Shown here: in pieces, positions 26,418 to 35,482 of the stretch
Layout: every line of letters starts with the position of its first letter
Position numbering within the stretch: position 1 is the first letter of the stretch
Origin: Paenibacillus sp. SYP-B3998
GTDB lineage: Bacteria > Bacillota > Bacilli > Paenibacillales > NBRC-103111
Reading direction: 5' to 3'
Length of the DNA: 64,000 nucleotides
Assembly (NCBI RefSeq): GCF_010820665.1
Contig: NZ_JAAIKC010000002.1
Span: 124,001 to 188,000, forward strand
Translations under genes and position numbers: made by a program
The notes under the pieces: generated by a model
Databases searched by the model: none
What the model was told of the DNA's origin: nothing
The model's input: the letters and a program-made list of their open reading frames with translations, nothing else

Positions 26418-27581
26418 TTAGTAGTTCTCCACTTGGGCTAAGAAGCTGTTCAAATTCGCACGGATTTCCTCGATCGAGTCACCGCCGAATTTGTCCAAAA
26501 ATGCATTGGCTACTTCCCACGCAATAACGTTTTCCATAATAACGCCCGCAGCCGGAACCGCACACGTATCCGAACGCTCGACTTGAGCTGTAAAAACTTC
26601 TTTTGTATCAATATCAACACTTTGCAGCGGTTTGTATAAAGTAGAAATAGGTTTCATAACTCCGCGCACAACAATTTGTTCGCCAGTCGTCATACCACCT
26701 TCGAACCCGCCAGCACGATTAGTCGCACGACGGAACCCACCTTCTTGCGTGTATAGAATTTCATCATGTACATTAGATCCTCTGCGCTCTGCTGCTTCGA
26801 AGCCAATCCCGAATTCAACACCTTTGAATGCTTGAATGGATAACACCGCTTGCGCGATTTTACCATCTAATTTACGATCCCATTGTACATGGCTGCCAAG
26901 GCCAACCGGTACGCCTTCAATGATAACTTCTACGATACCGCCTAATGTATCGCCATCTTCTTTAGCTGCGTCAATAGCTGCTATCATTTTAGCTTCAGCC
27001 TCTTTATCAACCACACGTACGGGAGACTCTTCCGTAATCCGAACAAGATCGTCGAGAGGGAGCTCTTGACGCTGCGCTTCAACGTCGCCGATACGAATAA
27101 CTTGTCCTGCGACTTTAATCCCAAACTCCGCCAAAAATTGACGAGCCACAGCACCTGTTGCAACACGCATCGTCGTTTCGCGAGCACTTGAACGTTCCAA
27201 AATGTTCCGCAAATCTTTTTGGTTATATTTAAGACCGCCGTTCAAATCTGCATGCCCAGGACGAGGTCGATTCACGCGACGTTTGCCTTCGTTATCCTCT
27301 TCAACCGACTCAATTCCCATTACGGTTGTCCAATGCTTCCAGTCGTTGTTAACAACGACAAGTGCAATCGGAGCTCCCGTTGTTTTACCATGGCGAACAC
27401 CACCTACAATGTTAGCCGTATCTTTCTCAATCTGCATGCGACGACCGCGGCCGTAGCCTTTTTGACGTCTATGTAATTGAAAGTTCAGATCTTCAAAGTT
27501 AAGGGTTACATTACTCGGGAACCCTTCAATTATTGCAGTGAGCTGCGGGCCGTGCGTTTCACCTGCCGTTAAATATCTCAC
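26418..27581 (-). CDS. aroC: Chorismate synthase
   Basis: AroC (aroF in B. subtilis naming) eliminates phosphate from EPSP to give chorismate and needs reduced FMN. The signatures [14 protein letters not shown] at the start, RPRGHADLNG-like [11 protein letters not shown], and [12 protein letters not shown] are present. Length is 387. It is first in aroC-aroB-aroH, directly upstream of the trp operon, so part of the trp transcription may come from its promoter. Confidence 0.97.
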   Translation of the reverse strand: MRYLTAGETHGPQLTAIIEGFPSNVTLNFEDLNFQLHRRQKGYGRGRRMQIEKDTANIVGGVRHGKTTGAPIALVVVNNDWKHWTTVMGIESVEEDNEGKRRVNRPRPGHADLNGGLKYNQKDLRNILERSSARETTMRVATGAVARQFLAEFGIKVAGQVIRIGDVEAQRQELPLDDLVRITEESPVRVVDKEAEAKMIAAIDAAKEDGDTLGGIVEVIIEGVPVGLGSHVQWDRKLDGKIAQAVLSIQAFKGVEFGIGFEAAERRGSNVHDEILYTQEGGFRRATNRAGGFEGGMTTGEQIVVRGVMKPISTLYKPLQSVDIDTKEVFTAQVERSDTCAVPAAGVIMENVIAWEVANAFLDKFGGDSIEEIRANLNSFLAQVENY

Positions 27582-27663
27582 AATCCGTTACCCCCTTCTC
27601 CTATTTCCACAATTGCTGATTTATAGAACACTTTAGCGCTTTGACGCGCGATTATCTTTTGTC

Positions 27664-27692
27664 ATTATAGTATAGGTACTCAGGTTTGGCAA
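27664..27692 (-). promoter_or_regulatory. Sigma-A promoter for aroC-aroB-aroH
   Basis: TTGCCA and TATAAT are separated by 17 bases on the minus strand, about 80 bases upstream of aroC. Confidence 0.7.
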
Positions 27693-27704
27693 CTGCGCGC
27701 ACGC

Positions 27705-27753
27705 AAAAACACGCTTCGCCTATGAGGTTTGACCCTCACAGCATAAGCGTGTT
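27705..27753 (-). terminator. Terminator after the 54-residue gene
   Basis: AACACGCTT/AAGCGTGTT closes a long hairpin with an inner TGAGG/CCTCA stem; TTT follows on the minus strand. The T run is short, so termination may be partial. Confidence 0.6.
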
Positions 27754-27775
27754 AACAACCTGTCCGAATTGTTTT

Positions 27776-27940
27776 CTAGCCGTGTATAGGTAGCTTCTGT
27801 ACCACTCTTGGACTTTCAGCCATTAGCGGATCATTCATCAATCCCATAATCTGCATCGAATCTACACCCAAAATTTGTGCGCATTCTTGGATCGTAATCA
27901 TACCTCTGCGATAAGCGGTTATCACTTTTCGTTTATCCAT
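27776..27940 (-). CDS. Small protein with helix-turn-helix-like segment (54 residues)
   Basis: This short gene starts at an ATG preceded by a perfect AGGAGGG five bases away. Residues about 8-34 (YRRGMITIQECAQILGVDS and following) read like a helix-turn-helix of the type in which an adaptor inspects DNA, but the protein is too short for much else. A terminator-like hairpin follows. I do not recognise a named family. The ribosome site and the codon pattern make it a convincing gene. Confidence 0.75.
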   Translation of the reverse strand: MDKRKVITAYRRGMITIQECAQILGVDSMQIMGLMNDPLMAESPRVVQKLPIHG

Positions 27941-27996
27941 ATGCACCCTCCTAAGACCTGATCTATATATCTTAGTATTGGAAAATATGGAAGATA

Positions 27997-28779
27997 TTAT
28001 ACTCCCTTTTTACGATAAAAGAACGTATCTGCTGGTTCCAAGTCATATTGCCCTGGAGAGAAAATTTGTTCAGTAGAACCAACAAACAATAAACCGCCTG
28101 GCTTCAAGGCTTTCGAGAACTTTTGATACAAGACATGTTTGGCTTCCTCAGTAAAATAAATAATAACATTACGACAGACAATTAGATCAAATCCCGTATC
28201 AAACGTATCAACAAGCAAGTTCTGCTTTTGGAATTTAATCGATCGCTTAAGCTCATCCGAAATATGATACATGACTTGATCCTGTCGAAAATACTTCTTC
28301 GTGTATTTTTCGGGCACATCTCGCAATGAACGATCCAGGTATACTCCTTTGCGAGCTTTCTCCAACGCACCGTCATCGATATCGGTTGCTTGTAGATGCG
28401 CTTCGTTAAGAGCTCCTTGCTCAGCTAGGATCATGGCTAACGTGTATGGCTCCTCCCCGGTCGAACAGGCAGCGCTCCACACTTTCAAACGACGATTTTT
28501 ACGCAGCATTTCAGGAATAAACCGTTGCTCAACCAGTTCCCAACGATTCGGGTTGCGCCAAAACTCAGACACGTTGATTGTCATACGATCCAAAAACTCA
28601 TAGAAAAGCTCTTTGTCCTTCATCATCGCTTCAAAAAAAGCGACAAACGAGTTGTATCCTCTCTTCATTCGAAGTGTCGTAAGCCGACGCTTCATTTGAG
28701 CTTCTTTATAAAGTGCTAGATCAATAGACGTATAATCTTTAACTTTTTTTATAAACAGTAAAAAATCTTGATCTTCCAT
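27997..28779 (-). CDS. cheR: Chemotaxis protein methyltransferase
   Basis: CheR methylates glutamates of chemoreceptors with S-adenosylmethionine. The N-terminal helical domain (residues 1-70, with MKRRLTTLRMKRG) binds the receptor. The SAM pocket is in VWSAACSTGEEPYTLAM near residue 99, and DLIVCRNVIIYF near residue 195 is the conserved CheR motif. The ATG at 28779 follows AAGGTGGGTG; the in-frame ATG at 28812 lacks a site. The position between ndk and the aro genes matches B. subtilis. Confidence 0.95.
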   Translation of the reverse strand: MEDQDFLLFIKKVKDYTSIDLALYKEAQMKRRLTTLRMKRGYNSFVAFFEAMMKDKELFYEFLDRMTINVSEFWRNPNRWELVEQRFIPEMLRKNRRLKVWSAACSTGEEPYTLAMILAEQGALNEAHLQATDIDDGALEKARKGVYLDRSLRDVPEKYTKKYFRQDQVMYHISDELKRSIKFQKQNLLVDTFDTGFDLIVCRNVIIYFTEEAKHVLYQKFSKALKPGGLLFVGSTEQIFSPGQYDLEPADTFFYRKKGV

Positions 28780-28875
28780 GGTATACACCCACCTTAGCAT
28801 TTGCTGATTCAACTAATTCTGTATGTGCATGCCAATTTCCTTCAAAAAACGACAATATTTGCATCCATCTAACAG

Positions 28876-28907
28876 AAAAGCCCGCAACATAAAGATTGCA
28901 GGCTTTT
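28876..28907 (-). terminator. Terminator after ndk
   Basis: AAAAGCC(T)GCAA pairs with TTGC(G)GGCTTTT on the minus strand, ending in a short T run. Confidence 0.72.
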
Positions 28908-28940
28908 AACACATTTAAGATAGCCATTTTCTATAGGGAA

Positions 28941-29384
28941 CTAGACCCACTGTTGAATCACTTTACTGTATTCAAAAAGCTCATCTGGCTTGAAAAAATT
29001 GCGAATCTCGCGTTCAGCGCTTGCGGGAGAATCTGAACCATGAATTAGATTCAAGTTCGTATGTACAGCAAAATCTCCACGTATCGTTCCAGGAGCTGCT
29101 TCCAGAGAATTCGTCTTGCCGATCATCGTACGAGACAAAGCAATGACTTGCTCTCCTTGCCATACCATAGCAAAAACCGGACCCGATGTAATAAACGTTA
29201 CTAATCTTTCAAAAAAATCCTTACCGATATGTTCCTCATAGTGCAGCTCAGCTTGCTCTCTTGTTATAACAGTTAATTTACTGCCAATAAGCTGAAAACC
29301 CTTTTGCTCAAAACGTTTAACGATTTCTCCGATTAGCCCGCGTTGCACACCATCTGGTTTTACCATCAAAAATGTTTTTTCCAT
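28941..29384 (-). CDS. ndk: Nucleoside diphosphate kinase
   Basis: Ndk transfers gamma-phosphate between nucleoside triphosphates and diphosphates through a phosphohistidine. The active-site histidine is in NLIHGSDSP near residue 115, and [15 protein letters not shown] opens the fold. Length is 147, standard. It has its own promoter and terminator, between hepT and cheR. Confidence 0.97.
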   Translation of the reverse strand: MEKTFLMVKPDGVQRGLIGEIVKRFEQKGFQLIGSKLTVITREQAELHYEEHIGKDFFERLVTFITSGPVFAMVWQGEQVIALSRTMIGKTNSLEAAPGTIRGDFAVHTNLNLIHGSDSPASAEREIRNFFKPDELFEYSKVIQQWV

Positions 29385-29439
29385 GTATGGACCCGCCTCC
29401 CTTAACGATGTTGTTTGAACAACTTATGTATGTACGTCT

Positions 29440-29468
29440 ATTTTACACTTCTTGGGAGCATTTCTCAA
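29440..29468 (-). promoter_or_regulatory. Sigma-A type promoter of ndk
   Basis: TTGAGA and TAAAAT lie 17 bases apart on the minus strand, between hepT and ndk. Confidence 0.6.
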
Positions 29469-29483
29469 ATCCAAGGCTTAGTT

Positions 29484-30461
29484 TTAATAGGAGCGATTGC
29501 CGATGAAATGCGCAACTTCGATCAAATCCTTACGCGCTTGTATGCTCGGGAGCTTATCTAGTGATGCAATGGCTTTATCAATGTATTTCTGTGATAGCGT
29601 TTCCGCTCTATCAATACCCTCACTGCTTCGGATCATGTCCAAGAACTTGCTTACATCGGTTTGACCATCAAGCTTCTGGATGCGGTCCAGTTCAAACAAA
29701 ATGCGTGGTTTCAGCGTTGAATTTTGCATGGCGAACAACACTGGGATTGTAATATTCCCTTGTTTCACATCACTGCCTGGTGGCTTTCCAATTTGCTTCT
29801 CTGTCCCAATTAAATCCAAAATGTCATCACGAATTTGAAAAGCCATGCCTACATTATAGCCAAACGCGTATAATTTGTTACTCATCCAATCTGGTGCATT
29901 GGCAGCCATAGCGCCTATCTGGCAGGAAACTGCGATGAGTAGAGCCGTTTTACGTCTAATTCTTAACAAATAGTCGCGAATCGTTTGTTCCGAATCGAAA
30001 AAGAAGCGGATTTGTTCCATTTCGCCAATTGACATCTCGACAATCGCTTTTGACATAATTTGATGAACCGCAGGCTTCTGAATTTGCGTAATGACTCCAA
30101 GCGCTTTTGCAAATATATAATCGCCTGTGAACATAGCAATCTTATTGTCCCACTTGGAACGAACCGTCAACTGGCCGCGGCGCGTGTTTGCGTCATCGAT
30201 CACATCATCATGCACGAGTGATGCCATATGAATGAGCTCGAGCGGAACCGCAACATGTTTCATGGTTTGAAGCTGGTAATCACCGAACTCTCCCGAAAGT
30301 AAGACAAAAACAGGACGGATCCGTTTCCCTCCCGCTTTTAACAAGTGCAGCGATGTTTCTCTCAACATCGCATGATCGGAGTACACACATTCTTCAAGTT
30401 CCTTCTCAATCGCCGCGATATCCTTTTTTTTCCTTGTATAAATATCCAATAAACTTCTCAT
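29484..30461 (-). CDS. hepT: Heptaprenyl diphosphate synthase component II
   Basis: The catalytic subunit of the long-chain prenyl transferase that builds the menaquinone side chain from FPP and IPP. The two aspartate-rich motifs are VHDDVIDDANTRRG (about residue 88) and QIRDDILDL (about residue 215). It needs the small partner HepS, encoded at the other end of the same operon. It overlaps the mqnA stop by four bases. Confidence 0.95.
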   Translation of the reverse strand: MRSLLDIYTRKKKDIAAIEKELEECVYSDHAMLRETSLHLLKAGGKRIRPVFVLLSGEFGDYQLQTMKHVAVPLELIHMASLVHDDVIDDANTRRGQLTVRSKWDNKIAMFTGDYIFAKALGVITQIQKPAVHQIMSKAIVEMSIGEMEQIRFFFDSEQTIRDYLLRIRRKTALLIAVSCQIGAMAANAPDWMSNKLYAFGYNVGMAFQIRDDILDLIGTEKQIGKPPGSDVKQGNITIPVLFAMQNSTLKPRILFELDRIQKLDGQTDVSKFLDMIRSSEGIDRAETLSQKYIDKAIASLDKLPSIQARKDLIEVAHFIGNRSY

Positions 30462-31321
30462 TCAGTCACCCGTGCTATTTTATTCTCTGACCATATCCCG
30501 ATCGTTGCCGGTTTAGGCAGGAAACCTAGCTCATAGCAATATTTATAATACGTTTGAAGACCTTCCCATTGCTCGGATCCAAAATCATAACATAACGTAT
30601 TAAAATAATTTTCCCAGTAAGATTTCGTCCCGCCCACCTTTTGTTGAGCTTCTTCAATCATCTCTGCCGGCTGCTGATGTGCTTTATGCTTGCTCTTCAC
30701 GAATGCCTCAAACACTTGCGCAACCAGTTCAGGATACTTCTCTACAGTCGCTTTCCGAATCGCCCACACGGCAAATGACATCCATTGACCGGTCCATTTC
30801 GCCCATTCTTGCCCAAGATCAGTAATCATATACTTTGAATTGCGCCAGCTCTCCTTAATCGCATCATCACCGATTAACAATGCACCATCCGCATGTTGGA
30901 TCATTTCGTCCAAATTCGGCTGTGCAAATGAATAAGTTGGTTTCCCGTTATAAAACTTTTCCAAAATAATTTTGAGCAGGTTGACAGAGCTTGCAGATGT
31001 AGTTGGCAATACAATGTGCCCATTCGCAATCTCACGCAGCGGCTTCTCATGAAACAGAAGAATTGAATTCACTTCTCCAAACGCGCTGACAGATAAATCC
31101 GGGTATAACACGTAGTGTTCAAATGATTCTCCATAAGCAAATGAGGAGATCGGACCCATATCAATTTCGCCGGCTGCCATCGCCCGATTCAGTGAGCTCG
31201 GCACCTGTTCAATGATTTCCAAATCTCCTGCCTTAATAAGCTCAGGGAAATAGTAATAGATAGGCCAGACATTCGTGTAATTGATTCTGCCGATACGTAT
31301 TTTAGGGTCTTGGTTGCTCAT
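30458..31321 (-). CDS. mqnA: Chorismate dehydratase MqnA (futalosine pathway)
   Basis: MqnA removes water from chorismate to give 3-enolpyruvylbenzoate, the first committed step of the futalosine route to menaquinone. The periplasmic-binding-like fold shows RIGRINYTNVWPIYYYF at the start, VPSSLNRAMAAGEIDMGPIS, and LLIGDDAIKE. The ATG at 31321 starts the conserved core and overlaps ubiX by 20 bases; the longer frame from 31396 adds unrelated residues. Flanking ubiX, mqnP and menG support the pathway assignment. Confidence 0.9.
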   Translation of the reverse strand: MSNQDPKIRIGRINYTNVWPIYYYFPELIKAGDLEIIEQVPSSLNRAMAAGEIDMGPISSFAYGESFEHYVLYPDLSVSAFGEVNSILLFHEKPLREIANGHIVLPTTSASSVNLLKIILEKFYNGKPTYSFAQPNLDEMIQHADGALLIGDDAIKESWRNSKYMITDLGQEWAKWTGQWMSFAVWAIRKATVEKYPELVAQVFEAFVKSKHKAHQQPAEMIEEAQQKVGGTKSYWENYFNTLCYDFGSEQWEGLQTYYKYCYELGFLPKPATIGIWSENKIARVTE

Positions 31322-31913
31322 TGTTCTCTCCCCATCTTCGGTACAAGGAATGCTCAATCTCCATGCTGTCCAGCGCTTTACCCACCAAGAAATCAACCAT
31401 TTCCTCGATTGAGTTAGGTCGATTATAAAATGCAGGCATTGCAGGAAGCATCCTTACGCCCATCTTTGATAAGGTGAGCATGTTTTCTAAATGTATAGCA
31501 TGTAAAGGCGTTTCCCTCGGCACCAGAATTAATTTTCTTCCTTCTTTGAGCATCACATCTGCTGTACGCTCTAGCAAATTATCGGATGAACCGCGTGCAA
31601 TCCCCGATAGCGTTCCCATTGAGCAAGGAATGACAATCATTCCTTTCGTACGAAAAGATCCGCTTGCGACGGATGCTCCAATATCCGCAATCGGATGATA
31701 CTCATACGTGCCTTTATAGCTGCCGAATTGCTCCTGCAGCGTTTCTTTTCGTCGACTTCCTATCCAATCCAATTCATCATGCAAAACTCTCCAGCCAGCC
31801 TCAGTAATGATAAGGTGCACATCATAACCTTGTTGAAGCAACACTTGGCATAACCTGACGCCATAAATCGCTCCGCTAGCCCCCGTAAGCCCTACCACCC
31901 AGTTGCCACTCAT
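31302..31913 (-). CDS. ubiX: UbiX family flavin prenyltransferase
   Basis: UbiX makes prenylated FMN, the cofactor of UbiD-type decarboxylases. GLTGASGAIYGVRLCQVL (residues 8-25) is the FMN-binding start, and IPCSMGTLSGIARGSSDNLLERTADV and LVPRETPLHAIHLENM are family signatures. In this operon it probably supplies cofactor to a UbiD-like decarboxylase (MqnL) encoded elsewhere. It overlaps mqnP by four bases. Confidence 0.93.
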   Translation of the reverse strand: MSGNWVVGLTGASGAIYGVRLCQVLLQQGYDVHLIITEAGWRVLHDELDWIGSRRKETLQEQFGSYKGTYEYHPIADIGASVASGSFRTKGMIVIPCSMGTLSGIARGSSDNLLERTADVMLKEGRKLILVPRETPLHAIHLENMLTLSKMGVRMLPAMPAFYNRPNSIEEMVDFLVGKALDSMEIEHSLYRRWGENNEQPRP

Positions 31914-32785
31914 GAATGCTGCCTCACAAATACGTCAAGTAATGTAAACACGAATACGACTAAACTTAAAACACCATTCATTGTAAAGAATGCAGCATTC
32001 ACCTTAGACAAATCATTCGGTGAAACAAGGCGGTGTTCTTTGTACAAAAGGAAATAAGCAATAACAAGTCCGACTAAATAAAACCAGCTTAGATGCGTCA
32101 TAAAAAACAAAGTAATCAAACCGACTGCGGTTAAAGCATGAAGCACGCGAGCTGTCATCAGAGCTGCCTTAATGCCAAAACGGCTTGGCAACGAATATAA
32201 ACCTTCTTTACGGTCAAATTCCGTATCTTGACATGCATAGATAAGATCAAATCCTGAACTCCAACATACGACTGTAAGATAGAAAACAATAGAGGACCAT
32301 GTGAACTGACCTGTTACGGCAATCCATCCACCCAAAGGCGCAAGTCCTAGTGTCAAGCCCAACACAAAGTGGCAAGCCCACGTAAATCTTTTCGTATAGG
32401 AATAAATAACAAGAAAAAACACTGCGATAGGCAGCAGTTTCATGGATAGTGAGCTTAAATTGGATGTAGCCCAGAACAACAAAGCAAAAGAGAGAATAAT
32501 ATAAATAAATACCTGTTTAATTGATATTAATCCTGCAGGAATCGCTCTATTCACTGTCCGCGGATTTTTTTTATCTATTGCTTTATCAATCACGCGATTT
32601 AAGGACATCGCGGCTGTTCTCGCACCGACCATGGCTAAAGTAATCCATAAAATTTGCATCCACGTGGGCAAGTGCCCGTTTAATACGACTGAACCCAGAA
32701 TAGCTCCCATGAAGGCAAATGGTAATGCAAACACACTGTGCTCGAACTTAATCATTTCTAAAAATATTTTCAATTTAGTAAACAT
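31910..32785 (-). CDS. mqnP: UbiA family prenyltransferase, probably MqnP
   Basis: A membrane aromatic prenyltransferase with about eight hydrophobic segments. NRVIDKAIDKKNPRT is the first aspartate-rich motif, and DLIYACQDTEFDRKEGLYS the second. It attaches the polyprenyl chain to the ring acid. The futalosine neighbours mqnA and ubiX favour MqnP over 4-hydroxybenzoate transferase. It starts seven bases after menG and overlaps ubiX. Confidence 0.88.
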   Translation of the reverse strand: MFTKLKIFLEMIKFEHSVFALPFAFMGAILGSVVLNGHLPTWMQILWITLAMVGARTAAMSLNRVIDKAIDKKNPRTVNRAIPAGLISIKQVFIYIILSFALLFWATSNLSSLSMKLLPIAVFFLVIYSYTKRFTWACHFVLGLTLGLAPLGGWIAVTGQFTWSSIVFYLTVVCWSSGFDLIYACQDTEFDRKEGLYSLPSRFGIKAALMTARVLHALTAVGLITLFFMTHLSWFYLVGLVIAYFLLYKEHRLVSPNDLSKVNAAFFTMNGVLSLVVFVFTLLDVFVRQHS

Positions 32786-32792
32786 AACATGA

Positions 32793-33527
32793 TTACACTC
32801 CTGATTTCATTTTCCCTTTGATCCCCATATGCAACGCTGCGATACCACCTGTCAGTGGATAAGCATTAACTTCTTCTAAACCTTGTTTGGCAAAAATTGC
32901 AGCGAGCTGCTTATGATCTGGGAAATGGATTAATGATTCTGGCAGCCACTTGTACTGCTCATAGCGCTTTACGATTAGCTTGCCTAATAAAGGCAGTACC
33001 TTTTGGAAATAAAAATAATAAATGGATTTGAACGGCTGCCATGTCGGTTTAGAAAGTTCTAGAGACACAACTAAGCCTCCTGGTTTAACGACACGCTGCA
33101 TTTCTCGGATTACTTGCTCTAAATCAGGCACATTACGAAGTGCGAATCCGATTGTTGCATAATCAAATGTGTTGTCGTCAAACGGAAGACTCATTGCATT
33201 TCCACGTATTAATTGAATCTGCTTGTCCAAATGAAGCTGTTTAATTTTCTGAGCCCCATAGTCCAGCATGTTTTGGCTAAAATCAAGTCCGACCATTTCC
33301 CCATGGCCGCTTGCCTGAGCCAGACTGATCGTCCAGTCGCAGGTTCCGCAGCAAATATCAATCGCTGTATCCCCGGGTTGTACATTCATCTTTTTCATCG
33401 TAAACTTACGCCATGCTTTGTGTCTTCGAAAGCTTAAAATACTGTTCATGAGATCGTATTTGGGAGCGATACTTTCAAAGACAGAATGAACGAATTCTTC
33501 TTTTGATTTCGTTTTTGTCGTGTTCAT
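32793..33527 (-). CDS. menG: Demethylmenaquinone methyltransferase
   Basis: This UbiE/MenG enzyme methylates demethylmenaquinone in the last step of menaquinone synthesis. The SAM site is AIDICCGTCDWTISLA near residue 53, and ATIGFALRNVPDLEQVIREM is the post-I motif. KYDLMNSILSFRRHKAWR is the family's N-terminal signature. Length is 244. It sits 11 bases after hepS, as in the B. subtilis hepS-menH-hepT operon. Confidence 0.96.
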   Translation of the reverse strand: MNTTKTKSKEEFVHSVFESIAPKYDLMNSILSFRRHKAWRKFTMKKMNVQPGDTAIDICCGTCDWTISLAQASGHGEMVGLDFSQNMLDYGAQKIKQLHLDKQIQLIRGNAMSLPFDDNTFDYATIGFALRNVPDLEQVIREMQRVVKPGGLVVSLELSKPTWQPFKSIYYFYFQKVLPLLGKLIVKRYEQYKWLPESLIHFPDHKQLAAIFAKQGLEEVNAYPLTGGIAALHMGIKGKMKSGV

Positions 33528-33538
33528 CTGTAATCACC

Positions 33539-34405
33539 TCATATTTCTTCAAGCAATTTAGGCCTCTTCGCAGAGAATCGCAAGAATGGTTCGCCAATGT
33601 GAAACAGTTCACTTATTAGCTTATCCGAATCTAGCTGCTTAACTTTCACGTGAAGCTGTTTAATCTGATCATCGAGCATCTGATATAACTGAGAGGAAAT
33701 GTTATATTTATGTATCAATGCACGAACTTTCATTGGGTCTGCTTCTTCTGCTTGAAGCTGCTTACGCTCTTCCTTGGTTCCATTCTGAACGATATGCCAG
33801 TAGCCCCAGCTTTCACGGAAATGGACCGTTGACTCCACGCGAAATATTTCTTCAAAAATAACTTCGCACTTCGTGAAACTTCTCAGTACTTCAGGCCATG
33901 CTTGATCATATACATTGGCCATACTCTCTGAAAAAGACAAAAACAGCTGAGATTTCATCTCCACCATTTGGTGGATGTAATCTTCTGCCGTCATTTTCAA
34001 CTGTTTCATTTTCGTATATACATTCATTTTGAGACGATTGACTTCGCATATCGCACTAGACAGTTGCTTGATCATCTCAATTTGCCCTGCTTGTGAGAGT
34101 AAATGATAAAACCGAGAACTAAAATAATCTCCTGCAAGCACCTTTAATTGTCTAGAACGAGCCGCGCGTTTCTCTTTCACCTCGTTGGATGCCGCCACCA
34201 TATCGTGTGTATCGAGCGCTAATTGAACTAATGAAGTCGCTAAGGTGAGTAGCTCGCTTGAAGCACTAAGCTTCGTATTTCCGTTCAAGAAAGCGAAGAG
34301 CAGCCGTGTGCGGAGTTCCGGAAAGTCAGGCAAGTCCGTGTGAATTTGGATCATATCATACTCCGTGTACTGCTTAGCGATCTCTGGGATCCGATAAGAA
34401 TTCAT
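33539..34405 (-). CDS. hepS: Heptaprenyl diphosphate synthase component I
   Basis: HepS is the non-catalytic small subunit that sets chain length of the heptaprenyl synthase. The 288-residue mostly helical protein has LQLALDTHDMV-like LVQLALDTHDMVA and LAGDYFSSRFYHLLSQAGQ, typical of HepS. The ATG at 34405 is preceded by GGAGG at seven bases. It is first in hepS-menG-mqnP-ubiX-mqnA-hepT. The distance to its partner hepT, four genes away, is unusual for Bacillus. Confidence 0.9.
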   Translation of the reverse strand: MNSYRIPEIAKQYTEYDMIQIHTDLPDFPELRTRLLFAFLNGNTKLSASSELLTLATSLVQLALDTHDMVAASNEVKEKRAARSRQLKVLAGDYFSSRFYHLLSQAGQIEMIKQLSSAICEVNRLKMNVYTKMKQLKMTAEDYIHQMVEMKSQLFLSFSESMANVYDQAWPEVLRSFTKCEVIFEEIFRVESTVHFRESWGYWHIVQNGTKEERKQLQAEEADPMKVRALIHKYNISSQLYQMLDDQIKQLHVKVKQLDSDKLISELFHIGEPFLRFSAKRPKLLEEI

Positions 34406-34440
34406 GCAAAAGCCTCCGTAACCATGTGCCAAATATCAGT

Positions 34441-34488
34441 TGTGCTTCTATCCAAGTAATTATAGCATAACCCGCTTTGAGAAGCACA
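34441..34488. repeat. Inverted repeat spanning the hepS promoter region
   Basis: TGTGCTTC at 34441-34448 and GAAGCACA at 34481-34488 are exact inverted copies. An extended -10 (TGCTATAAT, minus strand, 34459-34467) lies between them. It could be an operator or a stem in the leader; neither is proven. Confidence 0.45.
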
Positions 34489-34493
34489 ATTAA

Positions 34494-35027
34494 TTATAAG
34501 GGATAGCGTTGCTGCCATCTAGACGTATAAGTGATGTGAAATCGATTTTGCAGTTGCTGCTCTAGCTGAATTAAGCTGAGCCCATTAGCACTTGTCTCCA
34601 TATCTTTCCCATGTTCTCGATCTGCAACCATCGCTAACACGAGCTGAGCCGAGGACTGATCTTTGGCACCCGAGTAATCCAAAATGCGAACCCATACTTG
34701 ATTGACATTATTGGTTTTGGAGGTCATTATCTGCGCAATCGTATACAAATCCCGATATACAGCTGCAGAGTCCGCATTTTTGGGCAAGCTCAAATCTAGC
34801 GACAGCCGACTATTTGTTAATTCAACTTTGCGAATCCGCAGCTGAATCGGAACCTGTACAAGCAGATCAACCAAATTCCGGTCCGTCAGTTGCGCCGTTC
34901 GCTTGCTTGACCACGTGTCTAACAAACTAGTGCCAACGGAATGATCCAACTTAGGAAGCAAAGACAAACAAACGGCCACCGCAATGGATAATCCAGCCGT
35001 AATCATCATACGTACCGACCATTTCAT
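34494..35027 (-). CDS. Uncharacterised membrane-anchored protein
   Basis: I do not recognise this 177-residue protein. One transmembrane segment lies at residues about 8-24 (ITAGLSIAVAVCLSLLP) and the rest is extracytoplasmic, with alternating strands such as VELTNSRLSLDLSLP. The ATG at 35027 was chosen because AGGAGGTG precedes it by nine bases; an upstream ATG at 35102 has no site. It lies between mtrB and hepS. Confidence 0.75.
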   Translation of the reverse strand: MKWSVRMMITAGLSIAVAVCLSLLPKLDHSVGTSLLDTWSSKRTAQLTDRNLVDLLVQVPIQLRIRKVELTNSRLSLDLSLPKNADSAAVYRDLYTIAQIMTSKTNNVNQVWVRILDYSGAKDQSSAQLVLAMVADREHGKDMETSANGLSLIQLEQQLQNRFHITYTSRWQQRYPL

Positions 35028-35118
35028 TGTACAAGGCACCTCCTGAGCGTTTTGCTTGGGCAAAACTGCTTCGTAAGCATGAGCACGTTTAAACAAGCTC
35101 ATATATCATTGTACAATG

Positions 35119-35141
35119 AAAAAAAGCAGGCTATGCCTGCC
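35119..35141 (-). terminator. Terminator after mtrB
   Basis: GCAGGC/GCCTGC stem with a three-base loop and a T run on the minus strand, nine bases after the mtrB stop. Confidence 0.88.
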
Positions 35142-35149
35142 TGAAAAAA

Positions 35150-35401
35150 TTATTCCTCTGTATCGATTGTACCGAACTTCGTCATGATAAGCGCTTTACC
35201 TCTTACTTTTACTGCGGAGGTATGATCTGTGAACTGCGCGATCATTACTTCACCCTTGTCCAGCTTTTCCGTATGATGAAAACGAGTGTCTTGGCCGCGT
35301 GTTAAACCAATGACATGGACACCGTTATCTTTGGCTTTAATAACAAAATACTCATTCCCATTGGTGGTATTTCCGTTACTATTGCTTTTGTTGTTTTCCA
35401 A
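35150..35401 (-). CDS. mtrB: trp RNA-binding attenuation protein (TRAP)
   Basis: TRAP assembles as an 11-mer ring, binds tryptophan between subunits, and wraps NAG triplets in trp mRNA to cause termination. The core [19 protein letters not shown] and [11 protein letters not shown] carries the tryptophan- and RNA-binding strands. There is an asparagine-rich extension of about 16 residues at the N-terminus, so it is longer (83) than the B. subtilis form (75). The likely target is the leader at 24864-24920. The usual partner folE is not adjacent. Confidence 0.94.
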   Translation of the reverse strand: MENNKSNSNGNTTNGNEYFVIKAKDNGVHVIGLTRGQDTRFHHTEKLDKGEVMIAQFTDHTSAVKVRGKALIMTKFGTIDTEE

Positions 35402-35482
35402 TTTTCATTCCTCCGTTCATACCATACTTTTAATCTACCTAATGATGCTAAAAAAGCAGCAAGAAGTCAACCCAACTGCGTT

